A model generated the notes under the pieces. The model worked only from the letters and a program-made list of their open reading frames with translations, had not been told where the DNA came from and did not search any database. DNA of 35,032 nt from Carnobacterium sp. (GTDB lineage Bacteria > Bacillota > Bacilli > Lactobacillales > Carnobacteriaceae), in NCBI GenBank assembly GCA_020431645.1, contig JAGQHW010000009.1:1-35032 (forward strand). Direction: 5' to 3'. Of the stretch, positions 16,666-24,814 are shown in pieces. Positions within the stretch are counted from its first letter, which is position 1. Each line of letters starts with the position of its first letter. Both the position numbers and the translations under genes were made by a program.

Positions 16666-17112
16666 TTAACGTAAATTCTCATATAAAGCAGTCATCCACA
16701 AATCAAAGTTCTCTTGTTCTTCGTACTGCATAACATCATACATCTCAGAACTAACAACTTGAAATTGTGTTTTAAAAGCTTCTAAATCAAATTCTTCCAT
16801 AGCTAAGTCTCTTTTAACACGACTAAATATTTTAGCGAAGTCTTTGCTACTGTATCCGATATCTCTTCTCTTCAATACAAGAGGAAGGCCTTTTTTTGTA
16901 ATACCCATTGCTGTTGCAGCATTGAAAGCTGCTTCTTTAACAGCAAAAACGCGATCACTAGATGCCAATTTTGTTAAGATATAACGAGATTTTTGGCAAT
17001 CGTACTTTGCTAACTCATGAACAGCTGACAATCTAAGTTCCCAATCATCTTTTGTTGTAGCTTGTATTTTTAACTCGTCAATATTTTTTGGTTCTGCTTG
17101 GATAATTTTCAT
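16666..17112 (-). CDS. HEAT-repeat domain protein
   Basis: This cytoplasmic helical protein of 148 residues has at least two HEAT-like helix pairs. The clearest is DWELRLSAVHELAKYDCQKS followed by a second with RVFAVKEAAFNAATAMG; the Asp/Arg/Val pattern is typical. HEAT repeats are protein- or nucleic-acid-binding scaffolds, so no reaction can be proposed. The start at 17112 (MKIIQAEP) has an AAGAGG site. The longer frame to 17151 has no RBS. The gene is monocistronic, next to a ROK repressor on the same strand but 90 bases away. Confidence 0.7.
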   Translation of the reverse strand: MKIIQAEPKNIDELKIQATTKDDWELRLSAVHELAKYDCQKSRYILTKLASSDRVFAVKEAAFNAATAMGITKKGLPLVLKRRDIGYSSKDFAKIFSRVKRDLAMEEFDLEAFKTQFQVVSSEMYDVMQYEEQENFDLWMTALYENLR

Positions 17113-17204
17113 AAATGCGTTGCCTCTTTCTGTTTCTTTCTTACTACCCATATTATAGGGTTCGATTTACTATTACAAGGTTATTTCGATTAAATACAGG
17201 ATTT

Positions 17205-18383
17205 CTATAATGTTTCATACACACATAACCCACAGGCACCTAGAGCGCCATTTATTGGCTGATAAGGCTTGAAAATTCGCTTTGTAGGGCTTTGAAGATC
17301 CAATAGAGAAGTATTGTCTTCAATAGATTGGTTTAAGTAGGCTGCTAGTTCAGGATCGCTAAAAAGTTCGCTATGAATATAAACAATATCTGAATCCATC
17401 ATCATCAACAAATTATTAATAGCAATAGAAAAATAATGAATAGCTTGATTGATTATAGTACTCACACCTTCATCGCCTAGTCGATAAGCTTTTATGAGTG
17501 TATCAATAGAGAGTTGTTCTTTTTCGGGAACTAATTGCTTAAGAAAAGTGTGTGGTGTATTTTCATATAGTAGTTTTGCTTTATTAATCATCCAAGATTC
17601 ACTAGTGTATGTTTGAAGGCAGCCACGCTTGCCACATTCGCATACTTCTCCATTTGGGTTAATGATTGTATGACCAATTTCACCAATTAAAGAATTACGA
17701 TCGGCATATACTTCTCCGTTATACAGATAGGTAGAGAACATTCCGCGACGAACATGTAGAAAAATAAAATTTTGATCTTGTTTGTCTTCTCCAAATAATC
17801 GTTCCGCAATAGCCATACATTTCACATTATTTTTTAAAAAAATAGGAAGTTCAATGGATTCTCGAATGTATTTAAAAGAAAAATCTTTCCAGAACGGGTT
17901 GTTCGTTTTTATATTTTCGTTAATAGAATCATAATGTCCAGGGACAGCAATACCAATAGCTGCTGGTTTATAGTCTTCACATTCAGCAATAAATTGAGTC
18001 AATTCATCTAAAAATAACGTATCGGTAAACACTTTTTGGGTATCCCAGCTGTTGTAAGAAATGATATGTTCCTTAATAAGAGTTCCGATATTATCACTCA
18101 AACAAAAAGATAAAAATTTATCAGATAGTTCTACACCAACATAATAACTATAGTTAGGCGAAATAGTTAATAGAATTTTTTTGCGACCAGGTTTATTAGT
18201 CGATTCATCTTCTCCTAATTCATGAATATGTTTTTCTAGGATGAGAGTGGTTGTTATTTCACTTATTGTAGCGGGTGTAATAGCTAGTTTTTTTGATAAA
18301 TCGATTCTTGAAATAGGTCCAGAAGCATAAATTTTATCTAGAATTTTTGCTTTTTGTATGCCTTGTTTTTTTGGTAAATACAT
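17205..18383 (-). CDS. ROK-family transcriptional repressor
   Basis: This 392-residue protein has an N-terminal winged HTH (about 10-60, with ISRIDLSKKLAITPATIS) fused to a ROK sugar-binding domain. The zinc motif is C248, C250 and C255 (VCECGKRGC), with His238 in GEIGHT. The position of the catalytic Asp of ROK kinases is Asn in LKNNVKCMAIAE, so it should bind a sugar without phosphorylating it, like XylR/NagC. It is divergent from a PTS permease gene. A perfect 10-bp inverted repeat sits at that promoter. It is therefore the likely repressor of the PTS pair, released by an unidentified sugar. Confidence 0.9.
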   Translation of the reverse strand: MYLPKKQGIQKAKILDKIYASGPISRIDLSKKLAITPATISEITTTLILEKHIHELGEDESTNKPGRKKILLTISPNYSYYVGVELSDKFLSFCLSDNIGTLIKEHIISYNSWDTQKVFTDTLFLDELTQFIAECEDYKPAAIGIAVPGHYDSINENIKTNNPFWKDFSFKYIRESIELPIFLKNNVKCMAIAERLFGEDKQDQNFIFLHVRRGMFSTYLYNGEVYADRNSLIGEIGHTIINPNGEVCECGKRGCLQTYTSESWMINKAKLLYENTPHTFLKQLVPEKEQLSIDTLIKAYRLGDEGVSTIINQAIHYFSIAINNLLMMMDSDIVYIHSELFSDPELAAYLNQSIEDNTSLLDLQSPTKRIFKPYQPINGALGACGLCVYETL

Positions 18384-18547
18384 AAGAATAGCCTCTTTCT
18401 TTGCTGTTTTATAATAAGATATCTAATGCCTGTTCAAGTATATAGTAGAAGCTTATTTCATGTAACTAAGAATAGTAAGTATAGTATACCTTATTAATTA
18501 TTTTTTGTAATGATTAAACGATTTATTCTAGATTATCTAAATAGTTG

Positions 18548-18610
18548 TTTACAAAATAAAACGAATGAGATATACTTTGTTTAATAACTAAATAGAACCA
18601 ATTAAACAAA
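18548..18610 (+). promoter_or_regulatory. PTS promoter with candidate ROK operator
   Basis: The -35 is TTTACA (18548-18553), the spacer is 17 bases and the -10 is TATACT (18571-18576). A perfect inverted repeat, TTTGTTTAAT (18576-18585) and ATTAAACAAA (18601-18610), has a 15-base spacer and covers the start of transcription. The arms resemble the TTTGTTT half of XylR-type operators. The rest of the 285-base intergenic space shows no gene. Confidence 0.7.
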
Positions 18611-18668
18611 TGATAGGGCTTGCAACAAGTTATTTGGTTATAAAATATAATTAATAGGAGGGTTATTT

Positions 18669-19955
18669 ATGTCAGAATCAAGTAGTTTTATTGAAAAGAA
18701 GTTAATGCCGATTGCATCAAAACTAAGCGCAAATAAATATTTAACAGCTATACGTGATGGGATTACGTTAGCTATGCCATTAATCATTATAGGATCAATT
18801 TTTATGGTCATTGCTAGTTTTCCGGTCAAAGGTTGGGAAACGTGGCTAGGCGAAGTTGGTATTTCGGGTTATTTATGGAAAGGTGTTAGCAGTAGTTTTG
18901 GTTTAATTGGTTTAGTTGCCAGTTTTGGGATTGCCCAGAGTTTAGCCAGTCAATATAAAGTAGATGGCGTTGCAGCCGGAATTATTTCAATGTCTTCATT
19001 TGTTATGGTTACACCTTTCATTGCAAGTGATGTAGGCGAAGGGCTAACGGTTCGTTATCTCGGTGCTAGTGGCTTATTTATTGCTATCATATTAGGATTA
19101 TTTACGGCGTTTATTTATCAGTGGTTTATTAAACACAATATTCAAATTAAAATGCCAGAGAGTGTTCCCCCAGCTGTGGCAAGAAGTTTTAGTGCAATTA
19201 TCCCTGGTGCAGCCATTATTACATTTTGGTTAATTACTTATGCTGTGCTTGATATGATGTCTTGGCCTAACTTACATGAACTTGCACAAGTTATTTTAGG
19301 TGGACCTCTTGGACTATTAGGAAACAATATCTTTGGGACAGTAATTGTTGCTGGTCTAAATAGTTTGTTATGGTTTATTGGTATTCACGGCGGAAACGTT
19401 GTCAACTCTATCATGCAACCCATTTGGATTGCTAACTTAGCAGAAAATACTGCAGCTTATCAAGCAGGAACAGAATTGAAGAATATTATTACTGTTGCAT
19501 TTATGGACAACTTTGTTTACATCGGTGGTGGTGGTGCAACAATTGGTTTGGTATTAGTACTTGGTTACATCGCTCGTAAGAAACACACAAGCAAGCAGAC
19601 TAAAATATTGGCTCCAATTACAGTTGTGCCAGGTCTATTTAATATCAACGAACCCACCATGTTTGGTGTTCCAGTTGTTTTAAACTTTGCTTTATTAATT
19701 CCATTTATTCTTGCACCAGCTGTTAATGCGATTGTCGCTTATACGGCAATGGCAACAGGACTAGTTCCTTTAACAAGAGTTGTTGCATCTTGGACAATGC
19801 CACCTATTTTAAGTGGATTCTTAACAACAGGTAGTATAAGCGGCTCAATTTTACAAATTGTGCTAATCGTACTAGATATTCTCATTTATCTTCCATTCTT
19901 TTTGGCTGTTGAAAAACGTTTCAAAGCACAAGAAGAAAACGAGTCATTGTATTAA
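18669..19955 (+). CDS. PTS permease, EIIC of the lactose/cellobiose family
   Basis: This integral membrane sugar permease of 428 residues has about ten hydrophobic segments. The family features are FIEKKLMPIASKLSANKYLTAIRDG at the N-terminus, the IHGGNVVNSIMQPI segment near 240-252 and the substrate/phosphotransfer region FNINEPTMFGVPVVLN near 318-333. Translocation needs EIIA and EIIB, which are not encoded nearby and must come from elsewhere. The RBS is GGAGGG. The gene is followed after 23 bases by a TIM-barrel-like protein and is divergent from a ROK repressor. The substrate, probably a beta-glucoside-type disaccharide or amino sugar, is not resolved. Confidence 0.92.
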   Translation: MSESSSFIEKKLMPIASKLSANKYLTAIRDGITLAMPLIIIGSIFMVIASFPVKGWETWLGEVGISGYLWKGVSSSFGLIGLVASFGIAQSLASQYKVDGVAAGIISMSSFVMVTPFIASDVGEGLTVRYLGASGLFIAIILGLFTAFIYQWFIKHNIQIKMPESVPPAVARSFSAIIPGAAIITFWLITYAVLDMMSWPNLHELAQVILGGPLGLLGNNIFGTVIVAGLNSLLWFIGIHGGNVVNSIMQPIWIANLAENTAAYQAGTELKNIITVAFMDNFVYIGGGGATIGLVLVLGYIARKKHTSKQTKILAPITVVPGLFNINEPTMFGVPVVLNFALLIPFILAPAVNAIVAYTAMATGLVPLTRVVASWTMPPILSGFLTTGSISGSILQIVLIVLDILIYLPFFLAVEKRFKAQEENESLY

Positions 19956-19978
19956 AAAAAGAAAGGAAGTTTTAAAAA

Positions 19979-20878
19979 ATGGTTAAACGTTTAATTAGTG
20001 CGAATACTTCAGAAATCTTAGCGATGAGCGCAAAAGAATTAAAACAAAGTATTAAAGCAAGCGAGGGTCGCGTAATCCTGTCAGAAAACGTAGCACCACG
20101 CGAATCGTACATTGGAGATATTACTAACTCAGAAATGGCGCGAGCATTCGGAGCTGATTTGATTCTTTTGAATGGAATTGATGTATTAAACCCAGATATT
20201 TTTGCTATCGGAGAGTATGAAGGTTCATTTGTTGATCGATTACACCAATTAGTGGGTCGTCCAATTGGGGCTAATTTAGAGCCAGTTGACACATCTGCTG
20301 ATATGTTAGAGCAAAGAGAAGAAATTGCTGTAGGCCGACAAGCAAATGTTCAGACGTTGAAAGAAATCGAAAAATTAGGTTTAGACTTTGTCTGTTTCAC
20401 GGGTAATCCAGGGACAGGTGTAACAAACGCTGCAATTTTAGAAACAGTTAAAAATGCAAAAGAACATTATTCAGGCTTAATTATTGCAGGAAAAATGCAT
20501 GGTGCTGGAGTTGACGAAGCCGTAGCTGATCTTACAGTCATTAAAGAACTAATTGCTGCCGGAGCAGATATCATTCTGACTCCATCAATTGGAAGTGTGC
20601 CTGGTTTCGATAAAGAAGAATTGAAACAAGCAGTTAAATTAGCTCATAAAGAAGGAGCATTAGTCATGACAGCTATTGGAACAAGTCAAGAAGGTTCTGA
20701 TGCAGATACGATTAAGTACATGGCTCTACAAAATAAAATGTGTGGTGTAGATATCCAGCACATTGGTGATGCAGGTTACGGTGGTCTTGCTCCTGTTGAA
20801 AATATCTTTGCAATGAGTAAAGCGATTCGCGGACAACGCCATACAGTATCGATGATTTCTCGTTCGATTAACCGTTAA
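19979..20878 (+). CDS. PTS-linked TIM-barrel-like protein of unknown function (DUF7916-like)
   Basis: This soluble protein of 299 residues has alternating beta/alpha segments as in a TIM barrel: ADLILLNGIDV, VCFTGNPGTGVTN, LIIAGKMHGAG, ADIILTPSIGSVPGF, ALVMTAIGTSQEGSD and a C-terminal GDAGYGGLAPVENIFAMSKAIRG. I know such proteins only as conserved partners of PTS permeases, sometimes mislabelled haloacid dehalogenase-like. The glycine-rich late strands could form a phosphate-binding site, so a role on the phosphorylated sugar is plausible but unproven. It has an AAAGGAAG RBS and a terminator directly behind. No phospho-glycosidase is encoded nearby, so this may be the only catabolic enzyme of the operon. 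Confidence 0.75.
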   Translation: MVKRLISANTSEILAMSAKELKQSIKASEGRVILSENVAPRESYIGDITNSEMARAFGADLILLNGIDVLNPDIFAIGEYEGSFVDRLHQLVGRPIGANLEPVDTSADMLEQREEIAVGRQANVQTLKEIEKLGLDFVCFTGNPGTGVTNAAILETVKNAKEHYSGLIIAGKMHGAGVDEAVADLTVIKELIAAGADIILTPSIGSVPGFDKEELKQAVKLAHKEGALVMTAIGTSQEGSDADTIKYMALQNKMCGVDIQHIGDAGYGGLAPVENIFAMSKAIRGQRHTVSMISRSINR

Positions 20879-20899
20879 TAGTTTGATAAAAGATTCATT

Positions 20900-20939
20900 A
20901 AAAATAAGCTTCTAACTTCTGTGTTAGACGCTTATTTTT
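20900..20939 (+). terminator. Terminator of the PTS operon
   Basis: AAAAATAAGC pairs with GCTTATTTTT around an inner TCTAAC/GTTAGA stem. It lies 22 bases behind the stop codon. The remaining 180 bases to the next gene show no feature. Confidence 0.88.
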
Positions 20940-21117
20940 CTTTGTCTCGTCTTATTTTTCACTTAAATTAGTTGGATTAAGATTAACTTTTAGCTATCAT
21001 TTAGCTACTACATTAAGTTGGACTCGCAACCATTGGCAGTCGCTTAGATGGTACTTTTCTATAAGAAAGGTTAGAATAAAGACAATAGAATAGATTGGAA
21101 AATGAGGAGCTGACTTA

Positions 21118-21525
21118 ATGGACGCAGTCGTTTTAGCAAGTTACATTAAAGAAATAAGAACAATCAAAAAAATTGAGTGGACAAAAGATGAAGAGGAAGA
21201 GGAGTCATTAGAGGTGAGTCAATTCTCCTATCCTGAATACCCTGCTGTAGTAGAGGGATTATTTAACTATTTAGACCAACAGTCATTTTACGATATCAAT
21301 TATTTAGATAATATGGAAAAAATCCAAGAGAAAGCTCTCTCTTTATTCACGAAAGAGGAAGTGAAAAGTTATTTGACCTCATTAAAAAGAGAAGAACGTT
21401 ACGGTGATGGAGTTATTGCTGAAGCGATTGAATCAGGCTTATTTTTGGAAGCGTTAGTAAGATTAGAAGAGATACTTCAAAAAGAAAAAATAGAAAAAGA
21501 GGAGATTAAGAATGACAAAAAATGA
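21118..21525 (+). CDS. DUF6508-like protein
   Basis: This acidic and lysine-rich soluble protein has 135 residues. The segment VKSYLTSLKREERYGDGVIAEAIESG and then LEALVRLEEIL matches the conserved end of DUF6508 proteins, whose core is a RGER(F/Y).DG motif. The preceding YPEYPAVVEGLFNYL also fits. The biochemical role is unknown. The RBS is GAGGAG. The stop overlaps the start of the DUF4256 gene by 14 bases, so the two are translationally coupled and may act together. Confidence 0.75.
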   Translation: MDAVVLASYIKEIRTIKKIEWTKDEEEEESLEVSQFSYPEYPAVVEGLFNYLDQQSFYDINYLDNMEKIQEKALSLFTKEEVKSYLTSLKREERYGDGVIAEAIESGLFLEALVRLEEILQKEKIEKEEIKNDKK

Positions 21526-22081
21526 GGAGAAAGAAGTAACATCTAAAAGACGTGATGAGCTAATCGCGATACTTAAACAACGTTTTGATGAGAATAATAG
21601 TCGTCATAGCGAGCTTAAATGGGAAGAGATAGAAAAAAGATTGGCTGAGGGTGGCAAAAAACTCTGGTCTCTTAGTCAGATGGAAGAAACTGGTGGTGAA
21701 CCAGACGTTATTGGTTACGATGAAAAAGAAGATGCTTATCTCTTTTGTGATTGTTCACAAGAAAGTCCAAAAGGCCGTCGATCAGTTTGCTACGACTTAG
21801 AAGGATTGGAATCGAGAAAAAATAATCAGCCAGAAAAAAATGCTGTTGGTATGGCTGCAGAAATGGGAATAGAACTGTTATCAGTCGAACAATACAAAAC
21901 ATTACAGGATAAGAGTGATTTTGATACAAAAACATCTAGTTGGGTAAAAACACCTATTGCTATTAGAAAATTAGGTGGCGCTCTTTTTTGTGATTACCGC
22001 TTTGGGCAGGTTTTTCTGTATCATAATGGAGCAGGCTCCTATTATGCTGGTCGAGGATTTCGAGGGATAGTGAGAGTATAA
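21512..22081 (+). CDS. DUF4256 domain protein
   Basis: This soluble protein of 189 residues has the DUF4256 pattern: LKWEEIEKRL and KLWSLSQMEETGGEPDVI at 35-65, the FCDCSQESPKGRRSVCYD stretch near 83-100, and the aromatic end DYRFGQVFLYHNGAGSYY. The clustered cysteines and charged residues around 84-98 look like a possible active or metal site, but none has been shown. It overlaps DUF6508 upstream and is 30 bases from the DUF2254 membrane protein downstream, giving a three-gene unit. Confidence 0.85.
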   Translation: MTKNEEKEVTSKRRDELIAILKQRFDENNSRHSELKWEEIEKRLAEGGKKLWSLSQMEETGGEPDVIGYDEKEDAYLFCDCSQESPKGRRSVCYDLEGLESRKNNQPEKNAVGMAAEMGIELLSVEQYKTLQDKSDFDTKTSSWVKTPIAIRKLGGALFCDYRFGQVFLYHNGAGSYYAGRGFRGIVRV

Positions 22082-22111
22082 GGTCATTTTTTGAAAAGGA
22101 GGAGATAAAAT

Positions 22112-23413
22112 GTGATGAAGATAAAACAAGGCTATGAGAGGATAAAGAAAAGTATCTGGCTTTACCCGGTTGCCTATAGTGTATTAGCTTTGCTATTAGC
22201 GGCTATCGTTGTTTTGTTAGACAATGGGTATTTATTTGATATGAGACCTTATTTACCTGAACTATTATTAACGAGCGCCAGTCTGGCTAAGTCTGTTCTA
22301 GGTGTCGTTTCAAGTGCATTCATTACAATTACGACCTTTACTTTTTCAACGACAATGGTTGTTTTGAGTATTTACATGAGTGAGTTTTCTCCACGAGTAG
22401 TTGAAAACTTTCTAGCAGATGAGCGCACGATGAAATCTTTTGGGATTTTCGTAAGTGGATTCATCTATAGTATTACTTGTATGCTGTTTATCCGTGAAGA
22501 ATATTTAACAAAACCTATTCTTGCTGGAACAATTGGAGTTATTTATATTATCTTTGGTTTATTTAATTTCATTTTATTTATTAATAGTGTAGGCAAATAC
22601 ATTCAGGCTAGTAATTTAATTGATCGTTTATACGCTCAAGCGCAAGAGGTTATTTCTATTTATAAAGAAGAAATGAGCGAATATGAAATTGTTTCAAAAG
22701 CAGGTGTAGAAAGCCAAGGCCCGGGTTTTCCGATTAGAGTTAAGGCGAATGGGTACGTTCAAATAGTCGATTATGATCGATTATTTGAAGTAGCAAAAAA
22801 ACACCAAGTAACGATTCGTTTTAATCGAATGACAGGACAATTTGTGACAAATGAAGTCGTCATGGGTGATTTACTACTTATTCCAGAAAGTACAGATGCT
22901 CAAAGAGTAGCAGAAGAGACACGTGAGCATTACTTCATTGGCATGCGTCGTTCAGAAGAACAAGATTTTAATTTTTCTATTCAAAAGATAGTAGAAGTTG
23001 CCTTAAGAGCACTATCCCCAGGAACTAACGATCCCAATACAGCTATTTTTTGTATTAATAGTTTAGGTTTATTATTAGGACAACTGTGTTCGTTAAAAGA
23101 AGGATACGTTGTGATGAAAGAAGAAGGATCAAAAGGGAAGATTTATCGAGAAACTTATGATTTAGATAGGATGCTACGTGATACCTTCCTTCAAATCGTT
23201 CACTATGGACAAGGGGATGTTTATGTGATGTTAGCTGTTTTTCAAGCTTATCGTCACATGACAAATGAAGCGAAATTTACTAATAGAGAAGTCATTAAAG
23301 AACAAGCGCATTATCTTTTTGATCGTTTATTAAAAACAGTCCATGATTCTTTAGAAAGAAAATTAATTATAGAAGCTTATGAAGAAATTCTTGAATCAGA
23401 AGGCAAATTTTAA
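22112..23413 (+). CDS. DUF2254 membrane protein
   Basis: This inner-membrane protein of about 433 residues has four hydrophobic segments in the first 170 (near 17-37, 55-80, 108-125 and 138-160), followed by a large cytoplasmic domain. The stretch TTFTFSTTMVVLSIYMSEFSPRVV is the DUF2254 hallmark. ALRALSPGTNDPNTA lies in the soluble part. The function is unknown. The start is GTG at 22112 or ATG at 22115, both behind AAAAGGAGGAG. An ATG at 22110 is immediately followed by TGA and cannot be used. It is the last gene of the DUF6508-DUF4256 unit and ends at a strong hairpin. Confidence 0.85.
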   Translation: MMKIKQGYERIKKSIWLYPVAYSVLALLLAAIVVLLDNGYLFDMRPYLPELLLTSASLAKSVLGVVSSAFITITTFTFSTTMVVLSIYMSEFSPRVVENFLADERTMKSFGIFVSGFIYSITCMLFIREEYLTKPILAGTIGVIYIIFGLFNFILFINSVGKYIQASNLIDRLYAQAQEVISIYKEEMSEYEIVSKAGVESQGPGFPIRVKANGYVQIVDYDRLFEVAKKHQVTIRFNRMTGQFVTNEVVMGDLLLIPESTDAQRVAEETREHYFIGMRRSEEQDFNFSIQKIVEVALRALSPGTNDPNTAIFCINSLGLLLGQLCSLKEGYVVMKEEGSKGKIYRETYDLDRMLRDTFLQIVHYGQGDVYVMLAVFQAYRHMTNEAKFTNREVIKEQAHYLFDRLLKTVHDSLERKLIIEAYEEILESEGKF

Positions 23414-23444
23414 ATAAAAAGACTGTGTCAGGATTGTGTTTAGC

Positions 23445-23503
23445 AAAAAAGAAGAAACAAGCCTGACTAATCTGCTGATTAGATTGCTTGTTTCTTCTTT
23501 TTT
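23445..23503. terminator. Bidirectional terminator with long stem
   Basis: AAAAAAGAAGAAACAAGC pairs with GCTTGTTTCTTCTTTTTT, and an inner AATC/GATT extends the structure. It serves the DUF2254 gene and the convergent gene, whose stop codon lies in the last T-run. Confidence 0.92.
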
Positions 23504-24005
23504 AAATCGTTCTGCTATCGTATGCCCAATGAAGAAGCGTTTGTCTTTGTTTTTTTCTACAACTCTGATCTTTATTTTCGCAATTTTTTTTGATCGCACC
23601 GGCATGCCTTTTAATGGCTTTCCATCGTTTGATTTGGATTTGATCTTCTTCAGGTAGTCTACGACCATAATAATAACGACAATACCATTGAAACCAACCT
23701 CGTGGATCTTCTGAATGAATCCAACCTTTTTCTTGCCAAGCTTTTAGAGGCATGGAGGCATCAACTTGATAATAGTTTAAAGAAATGTCGGCTTTTTCTG
23801 GAGATAACTTAGCATGTTCAAACCAATTTTCTGGAAATTCATCCTTACAATCAGTCATATATTTTCCACCAAAAACACCTAGTTCTAAAAGTTCTTTTGG
23901 AGAAAGTTCTGGTTTAAATTCAGAGTCGAAGTTTTTGCCTGGTTCTTCGGTTAATTCATATTGCCCCTTTTGCATCGTGTCATTAAACTTAACTATTTTT
24001 TTCAT
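23502..24005 (-). CDS. Conserved protein of unknown function, Trp/Tyr-rich
   Basis: I do not recognise a named family. The 167-residue protein has strongly conserved-looking blocks: ELLELGVFGGKYMTDCKDEFP (35-55), WFEHAK, DPRGWFQWYCRYYYGRR (about 99-115), RWKAIKRH and the C-terminal RQTLLHWAYDSRTI. The aromatic and arginine-rich middle looks like a catalytic or nucleic-acid-facing surface. There is no signal peptide or membrane segment. The RBS is AAGGGTGA. Its stop codon overlaps the shared terminator. The cysteines in CENKDQSC could bind a metal. Confidence 0.65.
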   Translation of the reverse strand: MKKIVKFNDTMQKGQYELTEEPGKNFDSEFKPELSPKELLELGVFGGKYMTDCKDEFPENWFEHAKLSPEKADISLNYYQVDASMPLKAWQEKGWIHSEDPRGWFQWYCRYYYGRRLPEEDQIQIKRWKAIKRHAGAIKKNCENKDQSCRKKQRQTLLHWAYDSRTI

Positions 24006-24149
24006 ACTGTCACCCTTTCTTTAATTGAAATATAGAGAATTTATGTGTCTGGCATTCTTTCTTTTAAGTTTACCTTATTTAGACAATAGTTTACAAAAAA
24101 GAGAGTTGATTTTGTTAGAATAGAAAAGAGAAAAAGGAGGAAAGTTAAA

Positions 24150-24710
24150 ATGAAAGAACAAGCGATAAAAAAAGAATATCAAAATGTCCTTGATTTTTGG
24201 TTTGAAGAAATTGAGCCAAAGCAACAGTTTGTCAAAGATAAAACGTTTGATCAAGAAATTATTACTCGATTTCGAAAAGACCATGAGAGAGCGAGCCAAG
24301 GTGAGTTAGTCGCTTGGCGTGAGACAATAGAGGGATGTTTAGCTGAAATTATTCTTTTAGACCAATTTTCGAGAAACATGCATCGGGGTCATCCAAAGTC
24401 ATTTGCCTATGATGGTATAGCTTTAGTGCTAGCGCAAGAAGCGCTGAAGCATGAAGATTTAAAAAAACTGTCGATTGAAAAACTGGCCTTTCTTTATATG
24501 CCGTTCATGCATTCTGAGTCTTTAGTTATTCATGAGTTTGCATTAGAGTATTTTAGAAAAGAAGGTTTAGAGGAATCACTCAAATATGAAAAGAAGCATC
24601 GAAATATTCTGGTTAAATTTGGACGTTATCCGCATCGTAATGATATCCTTGAGAGAAAATCAACTCCAGAAGAACTAGCATTTTTAAAAAAGCCTGGCTC
24701 ATCATTTTAG
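24150..24710 (+). CDS. DUF924 family protein
   Basis: This all-helical protein of 186 residues belongs to the DUF924 family, recognised from VLDFWFEEI at the start, LAEIILLDQFSRNMHRGHPKSFAYD (63-87), LAFLYMPFMHSESL and the end GRYPHRNDILERKSTPEELAFL. The fold is TPR-like. No reaction is known for the family. AAAGGAGGAAAG provides a strong RBS. It is monocistronic, between two terminators. Confidence 0.9.
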   Translation: MKEQAIKKEYQNVLDFWFEEIEPKQQFVKDKTFDQEIITRFRKDHERASQGELVAWRETIEGCLAEIILLDQFSRNMHRGHPKSFAYDGIALVLAQEALKHEDLKKLSIEKLAFLYMPFMHSESLVIHEFALEYFRKEGLEESLKYEKKHRNILVKFGRYPHRNDILERKSTPEELAFLKKPGSSF

Positions 24711-24744
24711 TTTAGAAAAATGTTGTTGTTTTTTCAATATACTA

Positions 24745-24795
24745 CAAAAAAGGGTACTTTAAATTGACCTAGTCAATTTAAAGTATCCTTTTTGA
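24745..24795. terminator. Bidirectional terminator
   Basis: AAAAAAGGGTACTTTAAATTGA pairs almost perfectly with the run TCAATTTAAAGTATCCTTTTT around a short loop. It lies between the convergent DUF924 gene and the opine-dehydrogenase-like gene. Confidence 0.93.
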
Positions 24796-24814
24796 AATAA
24801 AAAGTTCTGTTCGC

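Noticed and set aside
22110-22115. ATG-TGA minimal ORF before the DUF2254 gene as a regulatory start-stop
   Set aside because: The ATG at 22110 overlaps the plausible GTG start by chance. The strong RBS serves the GTG/ATG at 22112/22115, and there is no other sign of leader control.
23396-23668. Overlapping ORFs on both strands around 23396-23668 in other frames
   Set aside because: They run through the long terminator stem and the antisense or out-of-frame sequence of the real 23502-24005 gene, with no RBS or family match.
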